Source of the DNA: Spirogloea muscicola
Taxonomy: Eukaryota; Streptophyta; Zygnematophyceae; Spirogloeales; Spirogloeaceae
Reading direction: 5' to 3'
DNA: 18,824 nucleotides
NCBI GenBank assembly: GCA_009602725.1
Contig: WELB01000127.1
Location: 187,581 to 206,404, forward strand
The notes under the pieces are model-generated. The model had not been told where the DNA came from and ran no database searches. It worked only from the letters and a program-made list of their open reading frames with translations. Position 1 is the first letter of the stretch. Each line of letters starts with the position of its first letter. This document shows, piece by piece, positions 1 through 9,800 of the stretch. A program made the translations under genes and the position numbers.

Positions 1-3000
1 CGGCGCTGGCCGCCGTGGCCGACACGCTGCTGCCGGCGCTGCCGCCAGGCGAGGTCCTCGCGCACCTCGACGGCGGCGACGGCTACTGCGGCTGCGGCGG
101 CGGCGGCGGCGGCGGCGACGATGAGTCTCTCGTGGCGGCGGCGAAGAGTACTGCCGCCGTGGCCGCCTTCTGCCGCCGCTCCGCGTCCGATGCGAACGTG
201 CCGCCCTTGGTGCGCTGGCTCCCGCTCTCGGGCCACGTGGCCGCGCCACCTGACGGGCCTGCATTTGCCCCGACGCCGCGCTCACAGCCGCCAAGCCGCC
301 GTGAGACTCGGCGGCTGCTGCGCTGACGTCATTTGCGGCGCAATGGCGGTCCTGACTCCAGGCTGGCGGCCTGATGGCCGCACACCTGAAGCCAGCGGCG
401 CTGGCGTCGCTGCGCCTCATCCTGTGGCTCCTCTCCACCGCCCTCGGCACACTCCTCCTGCTAGGCCGCCTGGCGCTGGCCCCCGGCGGCCCGCTCGGCC
501 TCCCATGGCCACGGCCGTTTGCGGCGCTGCCGCCCGAGGCCCGCCAGGTTGCGCTCCTGGCGTGGACTGTCAGCCCCCTGCCGCCGCTCCGGGCCGCCTT
601 CAAGGCCCTCAAGAGCTTCGTGGTCTGCGCATACTTTGGCCAGCTGCATCAAAGTGCGCCCACAAACTGAACACCCCCCCCACCCCTCTCCCCTCTCTCT
701 CTCTCTCTCTCTCTCTCTNTCTCCTCTCTCTCTCCCCCCCCCCAATCTCTCTCTCGTCCCCCCTCCCTCCCTCCACCTCCCTCTTCCCCCTTTGGAGCGC
801 CCTCGCTTTCCCTTTCGTCTCTCCCTCTTGACCACTGTCGCTTGCACGCCCGCACATTCGTGCACCGTGCGTCTGGTAGGCCGGTCATACAGCACTTACT
901 TCAGGGGAGATGGATCGAGCAGGTGAACGAGAAAGGCTGGAACCCTGTCTGGGATGCGATGGACTATGCTGGGCCGCCGCAATCTCCGGAGGCCCTCCGA
1001 GACCCGCAGCCAAAGCCGCTGGACCCGGGCCTTCTGGACCTCTCACGTGTGAAGGGCGATCTAGCCAAGGAGCTCGCGGTGCTGGGGTGCCGTGTCGCCG
1101 CTCCAGCTGAGCCAGCGGAGGTCGCCAGGTGGAAGCAGCACGTTTGTGAACCAACAATCCAGCTGGAGTGCGATGCCGTGGTCGTCGGGTCTGGTTCTGG
1201 CGGCGGAGTCATTGCCGCACAGCTGGCCAAGGCTGGCCATCAGTGAGAATCCGTCTACATCTTGTCAAATCACATTCAGCAACCAGCAAAACACAATCTT
1301 GATTGGCAATCAAGTTGTGCTTGGCGTGAGATCTACATTAGCAGAGATGGAGCTGTGCATGACGGGTTGTCCAATTCTCTTTGTTAGTGTGGCAAGAGCG
1401 GAGGCGCTGACTCCCATTTGGTCGTGGTGTGCGCCGAGGTGTGGCGCTCAGGGTCCTGGTGCTGGAGAAGGGGCGGTACTACGCGCGCGAGGATCTGACG
1501 CAGCTCGAGGGCCCCACGCTGGCAGCCATGTACGAGCGCGGCGGGTTCCTGTCCTCGGAGGACGGCAGCCTGGCGCTGCTGGCGGGCAGCACCGTCGGCG
1601 GTGGTACTGCCATCAACTGGGCCGCCAGCTTCCGCACGCCTGCCCACGTTGTCCGAGGTACTCCATCTTCACCTGGAAGCATCCTTTGCTGCCTTTGGTG
1701 ACTCGGGCACATATTGGTCGCACTGCAGCAGAGCAGCTGTGCTTAGCTCCACTGATGCTGACGCCTCAGCTCTGACGCCCATGCTTACTCATGCCCTCCC
1801 TCTCCTCACCTTCTACTCCCTCTTCCACTGTCTCTCTTCCTCCACATACTTATCCCTCTATCTCCCCCTCCTCTCTCCCCCTCACCCCCCTTCCCCCCCA
1901 TTTCCTCCTCCCTTCTATCCTCAATCTGCAGATTGGTCTCAGGAGCTCGGGCTATCCCACTTTGGCGAGGTGGGTTACCAGCAGGCAATGGACGCCGTGT
2001 GCGAGCGGCTGGGCGTGCACGCCACCGACACTGTGCACAGCTTCCAGAATGAGGTGCTGCGCAGGGGCTGCGCAGGGATGGGATACCCTGTCGCCGACAT
2101 CCCTCGCAATGCCGCCGGCGCCCACAGCTGTGGCGCCTGCGGCTTCGGCTGCAGGTCCTTGTCTGCACCTTCTCAATCAGCCAGCCAGTTAATCAGTCTG
2201 CTATGTACACGAAAAGGCTTAAACTGTTGGGGTGCGAGCTTAAGCTAGGCCTTTCTAATACCTGTACACACTGTCAATGTCTCTGCTGCAGGTCGGGCAG
2301 CAAGCAGGCGACAAGTGAGACATGGCTCAAGGACGCCGTTGGCGCTGGCGCGCTTGTGCTCGCGGGCTGCCGGGCCGAGCAGGTCATCCTCGAGCAGAGC
2401 AAGGCATGCGTGAATCTCACTCATATGCCCCACCTGCAGATGCTGCGTGGCCTGGCTTTCTCCGCGGTAGCCGGCTGATGCTGAGCGTTCTGCAGGGCGG
2501 CAGGAAGGCCACCGTTGCCCGGGGGGTACTCGCAATTGTGCAGCAGGAGGCCGGAGCTGAGCCCCGCCGGCGGCTCTTCATCCGAGCTCGCATCGTGGTC
2601 GTGGCCGCCGGATCACTTCAGGTGCTCAGCAGGCTGTGGCGTCCAGGCTTTCGCATCAAATGCATCAGAGATCGCCACTGCTATCAGTTAAGAATGGTGC
2701 CTCGGCATTCTCAGCACGGCCCTCTGCAACGCGGTTTTGTGCAGACGCCTGCGCTCCTCCTTCGCAGCGGCCTCCGCAACACCTCTATCGGCCGGACGCT
2801 GCACGTGCACCCGGTGGTTGCAGTCTGGGGTTATTTTCCGCTTCCCACAGTTGCCAGGACTGACGCGGCACGCACGATTCCTGGGCGGTCCTACGATGGT
2901 GGCATCATGACGGCCTACAGCCCTGTCGCCGCCGATTGGGCTGGCAGTGGCTACGGACCGCTGCTGCAGACGCCGGCTGTGCACCCCGCGTCGTTTGCTG

Positions 3001-4179
3001 CTCTCGCCCAGTGGCGCTCTGGTCAGTTACTATCACACTTAGGCCTGATCCTGAGGAATTCAACTCTGACCCTGAGCTACAGGTTGACGTACAAGTTGTG
3101 CAGCTTTTTGCTTGCGTTTACGGGCCGAAATCCTTACTGTCAGCGCTGACAGCGTCAATAGGAAATTAGATACGAGCTTCATGATTGTGCAATGCTCTCG
3201 GCAATCAACGCAGGGTCTTCATGTTGCTGGAGGACGTCTGTGCAGTATTGCACTGCTGTCACAGGACTGGCGTGCCTCACATCGTAGGCATCAGCAGAAG
3301 CATGTGGCCACAAGAGCAGCTGGCAGTCTCACGATACTGCAGGCGGCTGTGTGTGGGGGGGTGCGGGCCAGGCCCGCATTCAAAGGCGCACATGCTCAAG
3401 TACTCGCAGGTGGCGAACGTGATCGTGCTCCTTCGTGACCGGGGCTCTGGTAGCGTCGCCCTGGACGGGCAGGGGGATCCAGCGGTGTCGTACACGCTCA
3501 GCAAGTGCGCAACTGCGACTGCGCCCCGTCTCACGGGCAACCATGTGCATATACATAGGCCGCCCGCTTGGATGCGCCTCCTACAAAGGCCATGCCTGTG
3601 CATGCCAGTTCTGCAGGGGCTGGTTACTCAACCTGGCACCTTGTAGGCAGGACGCGGCCAATATGCAGCAGGGCGTAGCATGCGGCCTGCGGTTGCTGGT
3701 CGCGGCGGGCGCTCGTGAAGTAAGCACGTACCATGCGGGCCTGGAGCCGCTCCGGCTACCCCCCGACGGCGGCGAGGAGCAGCGCCTGCGCCTGCTGGAC
3801 GAGTACCTGGCCCAAGTACGGGCACTGGGCCTGCGGAAGAATCACGTACCACTTTTCTCAGGTGCGCTGGTGTTGCTCCCGTCCCACTGGCACCAAGTGC
3901 TGGCGGTGACTGGCACGGTAGCTGATGCACTGTCTTGCTTGGCCGGCCGCTGTGTGCCGGTCTGCAGCACACCAGCTGGGAAGCTGCCGGATGGGCGTAA
4001 GTCCCAAGGACTCTGTGGTCGACAGCAATGGCGAAAGCTGGGAAGCCGCCGGGCTCTTTCTCGGTGACGGCAGCGTACTGCCGACTGCCAGCGGTGTCAA
4101 TCCCATGATCACCATTCAGTCCGTGGCTTACGTCACTGGGCAGAACATTGTGCGGCTCATGACGGAGGGCCTGGTGTGA
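1..4179 (+). CDS. FAO: Long-chain-alcohol oxidase (FAO, GMC oxidoreductase), 5' partial, 11 exons
   Basis: FAD-dependent oxidase of the plant/yeast long-chain fatty alcohol oxidase family: oxidises long-chain alcohols to aldehydes with O2, giving H2O2; family members are microsomal or peroxisomal membrane proteins. Exons that join in phase: <1-209, 362-643, 923-1242, 1452-1657, 1932-2154, 2292-2409, 2496-2621, 2745-3021, 3372-3504, 3647-3861, 3968-4179 (TGA). About 772 codons are present, close to the usual ~750. The frame is already open at base 3 ([15 protein letters not shown]), so the start lies left of the window. Seen: a hydrophobic segment in exon 2 ([19 protein letters not shown]); the FAD dinucleotide loop [11 protein letters not shown] in exon 3; [12 protein letters not shown] in exon 4; [27 protein letters not shown] in exon 8; the active-site region [11 protein letters not shown] across exons 10/11; and ASGVNPM near the C-terminus. 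Intron 2 lacks a GT donor at the junction homology predicts. A poly-Gly run (about 92-118) interrupts the N-terminal region. Confidence 0.93.
680..835. repeat. CT/C-rich low-complexity tract in FAO intron 2
   Basis: Most of FAO intron 2 is a (CT)n microsatellite with C runs and one ambiguous base (N at 719), followed by CCCT-rich sequence. A tract like this invites slippage and length polymorphism. A second pyrimidine-rich stretch (about 1795-1920) fills FAO intron 4 just before its acceptor. On the opposite strand both give spurious Arg/Glu-rich open frames. Confidence 0.9.
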
Positions 4180-5225
4180 TGCGGCTGTGGTAGAGCGCCC
4201 CAGGAGATAGGAAAGCTGACACTTGAGCAGGTCTTCTCGCGCCCTTCTCCATGACCCTCCACTGCTCCTGCTCTTGATCTTGGCCTTGGCCATGAACTTC
4301 GGGCGTAAGCTGCAAGACGACACTGTAACAACTAGGATTGACCATTACCTCTGCACATACTTAACCTACAGTGGAAGACCTTACAAGGTCCAAGAACGTC
4401 TTGCTTGGCTAGCCGTCTCCTCACCTCTATGCTGGCGCATGTCTCAGCATTTCTACTTCATCTGAACAGGCAGCACATTCAGCCCGAAATTATCATAGCT
4501 GCTTCGCCTTGCTGCTCCCCTGCTTTATTGCGACCAGGCTGCGCCCAGTGCTGTCAATGCTACATGGCGACTTTCACAAGCTCTTAGCTCAATGTGCCGC
4601 TGCTCGACTTTGGGTTGCTCGTCCCAAAGATTTGCAAGGGTCCTGCTCGTCAAGACGATACTGGTTGGGCGTTTGCGTCCATTTTTGGACTGTGCTTAAT
4701 GTCGTGGTCGTCTGCATACCAAGTGCTCCAGATGCATAAGCCCGAGCAGTAGCTTGCGGGCGCTCGTTCTAAGCAGCCAATTATGCCAATCCCCGGTACA
4801 GCCACTTTCTGCATACCATATAACGCCTGTGCAACCAGTATGGGGCTTAACATCTGAATGACATATTATGCATGCCATCATAGACCATCATTGGCAATAG
4901 GGATCCCAGTCACTAGAGCAAGGTATGCGGGTATATTTGCAAGGCACAACGCAAGAGTATGAGAGGAGAAGCTTATGAGCTCCGCGTGTCACATGATTTC
5001 AAGTTGCTGCTTACGTGGTTCTTAAGGAGAGCAAGAGTGGAATCTTGCAGCTGTCAGCACTGTCCTGCTGCCCTCTTTGGTATTTATATTCTTCGCAAGG
5101 CGTGCTTCCTGGACCGGTGCTGCGCGAAGGCCAGCAGACAAACCCCAGCAAGGGCTCCGGTGGCAGGGCGGCTCTGGAGGGGGGCAGCTGAAGGCGACAC
5201 TGACAAGTTGACGCTGTTTTTGGCG
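4180..5225. other. Non-coding interval downstream of FAO
   Basis: No frame here carries a recognisable domain, and base composition is more AT-rich than in the flanking exons. It should hold the FAO 3'UTR in its first few hundred bases; the remainder shows no RNA gene or clear repeat to me. The open frames on both strands are short (at most 100 codons) and lack family motifs. Confidence 0.6.
4324..4328 (+). promoter_or_regulatory. Candidate TGTAA polyadenylation signal for FAO
   Basis: TGTAA is the usual poly(A) signal of chlorophyte green algae. This copy lies about 145 bases past the FAO stop, a plausible 3'UTR length. It is a five-base match that occurs often by chance, and no cleavage site can be seen. 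Confidence 0.3.
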
Positions 5226-5230
5226 TCACC
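5226..5230. repeat. Left target-site duplication TCACC of the foldback element
   Basis: TCACC directly precedes the element's first TGTAAC. The same five bases directly follow its final GTTACA at 5515-5519, as expected if the element inserted into a single TCACC. Confidence 0.75.
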
Positions 5231-5514
5231 TGTAACAACCTGCCCCTACACCCACACTTAGGGGTGAGTCGTCCTTCTTAAGTTCGGCTGTAGGGGGTTT
5301 GGGAGCCAACCCCCTACACGACGAAGCACTCGCGCATCAGTGCAGCGGAAGACTTGGCCCTGTGGCAGCAAGTCTTCTGCTTCCTGACGGTAGTGACACA
5401 GGGCTAAGTCTTCCGCTGCGCTGATGCTTCACCGTGTAGGGGATTGGCTCCTAAATCCCCTACAGCCTAAGGACAACTCACCCCTGACTGTGTGTATAGG
5501 GGCAGGTTGTTACA
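5231..5514. mobile_element. 284-bp foldback/MITE element with long terminal inverted repeats
   Basis: The element starts TGTAACAACCTGCCCCTA and ends with the exact reverse complement of those 18 bases. Inverted similarity continues inward for about 120-134 bp on each side (left arm 5231-5364, right arm 5397-5514, loop of about 32 nt) with substitutions and two small indels. TCACC occurs on both outer flanks (5226-5230 and 5515-5519), a perfect 5-bp target-site duplication. No coding capacity, so non-autonomous. Each arm has its own inner hairpin with 11-bp stems (5289-5299/5308-5318 and 5435-5445/5454-5464). The termini do not match a DNA transposon superfamily I can name, and a 5-bp duplication fits few well-known ones. 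Confidence 0.85.
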
Positions 5515-5929
5515 TCACCCGAGGAAGCTCCAGGCAGCGCCGCAGCAGGGTGCTCGCCACGTCCTGGGAAAACAGGACTGGCAGTACGGATGGGCCCAGA
5601 GTGTTGGCGGAGGAGCCAGACTGGCGCCCGTGAGGAGTCGACGATTGACAGAAGGCAAGTGTCTGCAGCACAATGGAAGGAGTACCTGATTCGAGCGAGG
5701 AGATGTCCATGGGCGGCCAGCCTGAAGGGAATACAACGTGACTGCAGAATTGTCAGCCCACGAGCTACCCTCACAGTTGCAGCGGAAGCAGGTCCGAGCT
5801 GTGGGCCTCTGACGTCTTGCATGTTACGCGCAGGCTGAACTCAGGTATGCATGTTTCTATGTGTGTAAGCGAAGGGGCGAACAAAGGCCAGTGTGGTACA
5901 TAGAGGAGGATGAGAACTTACGCATTGGT

Positions 5930-6112
5930 GCGGTGGCTGAGAGAGGGCCAGCCTGGGAGATGTGACCGGACGGAGCTACAGCATGCCAAGGAGGCAAGCT
6001 TCTTGGAGACTGTCTGGCGGTGAGCTGCCAATGCGACGCAGAGAAGGAAAAAGACGCTTCCAGTCGAGGGCGGTGGCTGAGAGAGGCCAGCCCTATCAAA
6101 AGAATGAACAAA
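5930..6112. repeat. Short direct repeat around GCGGTGGCTGAGAGAG
   Basis: GCGGTGGCTGAGAGAG followed by a GGCCAGCC-type run occurs at about 5930 and again at about 6070, 140 bases apart, with unrelated sequence between. Read on the minus strand, the second copy is preceded by CATTCTTTTGATAGGGCTGG. That links it to a motif recurring beside the retroelement fragments at 6395-6430, 16747-16785 and 18581-18610. Confidence 0.6.
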
Positions 6113-6214
6113 GTGCGAAGGGGCCAAAGAAAGCTCGAAAGCACACAGTAATGCAAGTGGCCACGAGACACTCAGTAAGCTCTGTTAAGGAGCTGCAGGT
6201 CAGAGAAGCTAGTC

Positions 6215-6430
6215 TCCGGGTAGCGGAGCCAGAAGAAGGGCTCCGCTACCGAGGGCTGCAGCCAATATGCGCGACCGGCACGCAAATGCGACGCGCGTGC
6301 CATTTGACCGCTGCAGCGAGACGGACAGGCGCATGCGATACACCTGCGCGAGAGAGCCTGCTGTGTGGAGAAGAAGGTGCTCGCCCATTAGGATATGGGC
6401 TGGAACAGCCAGCCCAAAAAAAGAATGAGC
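6215..6430 (-). mobile_element. LINE-like retroelement ORF C-terminal fragment (copy A), decayed
   Basis: The minus strand encodes AGSLAQVYRMRLSVSLQRS, then degenerates before the tail the other copies share. The same protein module appears at 16866-17380 (minus), 17386-17452 (plus) and 17490-18194 (plus), where it lies at the C-terminus of a non-LTR-like ORF. This copy is a short remnant upstream of the beta-adaptin gene. Its downstream end forms a perfect 12-bp inverted repeat (6219-6250). Confidence 0.6.
6219..6250. repeat. Perfect 12-bp inverted repeat (hairpin)
   Basis: GGTAGCGGAGCC (6219-6230) and GGCTCCGCTACC (6239-6250) are exact reverse complements separated by 8 bases, giving a strong GC-rich stem-loop. 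It sits at the end of retroelement copy A. It could be a retroelement 3' structure or an unrelated small palindrome. Confidence 0.8.
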
Positions 6431-6868
6431 AGAGCCGGTGGTAAAGCTCGAGCCAGCGAATCGAACATCGGTACAGCAGCATGTTCCAAGGGGGCCAACG
6501 GTGGGGGGTGACGACTGTCGACGGTGGTTACGTGAGGCCAGCCCAACAAGCGAAGGAGGCCAGTGGGGCTCCCTTGAACGAGGACAGGTCCGCAGCGCGG
6601 CGCGTGGCGTTGGTAAGTGGGCGACGGAGCGACGGGGAAGCGGACGAGGGAGCATACCCGTGGACCGCTTCACCGAGGCACTGCCCCAGTAGCCAAGCGC
6701 CTGCCCCCCCTCCCTCGCGCCTGGGCCCCCGCCGCGGGGCTTGGCGTGCGTGCCGCCGCCGCGGCCGCTGCTCGCGGGCCCGGCGCCGCTGGAGGACCAG
6801 TCTCCTCCCCTCGTCAGGGCTCGCGGGACCGGCGAAGGGATCGAGAGCGCCTCCTCGCGGCTGCCACG
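6431..6868 (+). promoter_or_regulatory. GC-rich upstream/leader region of the beta-adaptin gene
   Basis: The 438 bases before the beta-adaptin start become strongly GC-rich from about 6700. They contain no recognisable protein motif and presumably hold the core promoter and 5'UTR. The adaptin frame stays open upstream without another ATG, so 6869 is the first usable start. No TATA box or clear transcription start is visible. Confidence 0.45.
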
Positions 6869-9800
6869 ATGAGCGGCCATGACTCCAAGTACTTCACGAC
6901 GACCAAGAAGGGCGAGATCCACGAGCTGAAGGAGGAGCTCAACTCGCAGTACAAGGTGCGCCTCGGGCGAGCCGACGTGCAGCTGCAGGCTGTGCAGCAT
7001 ACCTCCAGCCGCCACGAAGGCCTGCAGGCTGGGAATGGCCAGCAGGCATCTGCGCGACTCTTGGGTCCTGGCCTGCTTGTCGGGCTCGGCTGGCATTAGT
7101 CCATGAGGTGCTACTGGGAGAGCATATGGAAAGCATACAGAGAAGGTCGACGCCTGGCCTACACTCATGGGCTTGGAGTGCACGCTGGCTCTTCTTTTGC
7201 AGGACAAGCGGAAGGATGCGGTCAAGAAGGTCATAGCAGCGATGACAGTCGGGAAGGACGTCTCGATGCTCTTCACGGACGTGGTGAATTGCATGCAGAC
7301 AGAGAACCTGGAGCTCAAGAAGCTGGTCTACCTGTACCTCATCAACTACGCTAAGAGCCAGCCAGACCTTGCCATATTGGCGGTGAACACGTTTGTGAAG
7401 GTAGTGAAAGGCTGTACTACCTGTTCTCGTACTTCAGCACTGCAGTAGATTGTCTGCGGACACGCTTACAAGTCAATGTTTAAAGAAGGCTTCTCACTTT
7501 GTACCTTACTTCTTATTGCAGGACTCGCAAGACCCCAACCCTCTGATCAGGGCCTTGGCTGTGAGGACGATGGGTTGCATCCGTGTGGACAAGATCACAG
7601 AGTACCTTTGTGATCCGTTACAGCGATGCCTCAAGGTTCCACGCCCTCCACCAGTCTATGAGGCCCTTAGACCCGCTAGCTACTGGTGCTGATCAGCCAC
7701 CCTGCTGCAGTAAGTGCTGACCTGTTTTGATGAATGGACAACGCACTGCTCTTCTGCTTTTTGTGTTCAGGACGAGGACCCATATGTGCGCAAGACTGCA
7801 GCCCTTTGTGTCGCCAAGTTGTACGACATAAATGCAGAGCTGGTGGAGGACCGCGGCTTTCTGGACGCTCTGAAGGAGATGATCTCCGACAGCAACCCCA
7901 TGGTGGTGGCTAATGCTGTTGCTGGCCTTGCAGAGATACAGGAGAGTACAAGCAAGTCTGTTTTTGAGATCACAAGTACCACTCTATTCAAGCTCCTTGC
8001 TGCCCTCAACGAGTGCACAGAGTACAAACTCATACCCTGAACATCAAAGCGCGATCCATGTCGCAGTGCATATCCTAGTCAGGCTTCTCTACTTGTCCGC
8101 AAGCACTTGGACCTGATCAAACTTATATGTTCAGGTGGGGCCAGGTCTTCATCCTTGATTCATTGGCCAAGTACAAGGCTAGTGATGTGCGGGATGCTGA
8201 GAGCATTGTGGAAAGAGTGACACCACGATTGCAGCATGCCAATTGTGCCGTTGTCCTCTCTGCTGTCAAGGTGAGGTACACAAAGAAGGGCTCATCTGAA
8301 TTAGCAATAAGTTTGCCCTTATATTCACAATTCAAAGTGAGATTCTGTGAGCGGTTCTCTAATACAGTACATTACTGTGCACACCATAAATTTGTGGTGT
8401 TGTACTATGTGTGGTTTATTGCTCAGGTGATCTTGCAGCAGATGGAGCTCATCACAAGCATTGACATCATTAGGACACTGACGAAGAAGATGGCACCTCC
8501 TCTTGTCACACTCCTGTCCTCAGAGCCAGAAATTCAGTATGTTGCCCTTCGGAATATCAATCTCATTGTGCAGCGCCGTCCTGGAGTCTTGGCACATGAG
8601 ATTAAGGTAGTATTACTCTCCAACAAAGGCTGACCTGTTCTTCGACCTTCAACTCCTTCAACCTTGTATTACCAGCTTCTGGACCTTGGATTTGCAAGAC
8701 AAATGTAGAGCTTGGATGGACACGGCAGTAACTTTTTCAAACTTTGGCCGTTACCCGGACCTACAACGAGCTTATGAGTTGATTGTGTGCAGGTGTTCTT
8801 TTGCAAATACAATGACCCTATTTACGTCAAGCTGGAAAAATTGGAGATTATGATCAAGCTAGCTTCTGATAGAAACATAGACCAGGTACCATTCACATCA
8901 TTGTCTTACTTCACCAATGCCTTGTAAGCTGGTCACACTTATGTGCATAAGGAAAAGAGTTGCCATATACTGGGATGCTCAGTAGGCACTCAGCAAAGCC
9001 CTCCATGCCCTCCATGAGAAGCTATTATGGTGGCAGAAGTACGGGCTGGTGCTCAGCTTGATGTCTGATACAGAGCATAGGCATTTGGGCACTCACATTC
9101 ATCAATTTATATGGTCAGGTTCTCCTAGAATTCAAGGAGTATGCCACAGAGGTAGATGTAGATTTTGTCAGGAAAGCTGTCAGGGCCATAGGAAGGTGTG
9201 CAATCAAGCTGGAGCGGGCAACCGAACGTTGTATAAACGTTCTCCTGGACTTGATCAAGCTGAAAGTCAACTATGTGGTACAAGAGGCCATTATTGTGAT
9301 TAAGGACATTTTCCGACGATATCCAAATACGTATGTTGTCAATCTCATAAATACACACTGACTTTTTTTCTTTAATAGGAGTACTAATCGCTTATTTTGA
9401 AGTCTACTACAGATGCAACACATGCAGAGTTGCTTAAGTTCAGAGGAATGCTGTAGATTGAGCGATTGCCATAGCTTGTGCCAGCAAGTTTTAGAGCTCC
9501 AGCGTTGCTGTTTCAGGTACGAGTCCATCATTGCGACATTGTGTGAGAGCCTTGATACCCTTGACGAGCCAGAGGCCAAGGTAGCAAGACTTTGTCCTTA
9601 TTACTTCCATGCACAGACAATGTATGACATCAGCTACTGGTCTTCCAGTGTTAGCCTGTCGGTTGGGCCCTACAGCTTCCACCTTGAAATCATACTGAGC
9701 ACAATGCACCCTCACTAGACATGGAGAGATTCATAACTGAGCTTATCTTGAAGGGAAGGAGTCATGTTCATGTATCTTGATTGTTGAATATGTCAGGCTT

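Noticed and set aside
461-895. Arg/Glu- or Pro/Ser-rich open frames over the CT tract
   Set aside because: They result from simple-sequence DNA within an intron.
3997-4002. GTAAGT as a donor site inside FAO exon 11
   Set aside because: Reading straight through gives [12 protein letters not shown], which fits the family at this place, and the frame continues to ASGVNPM and the stop.
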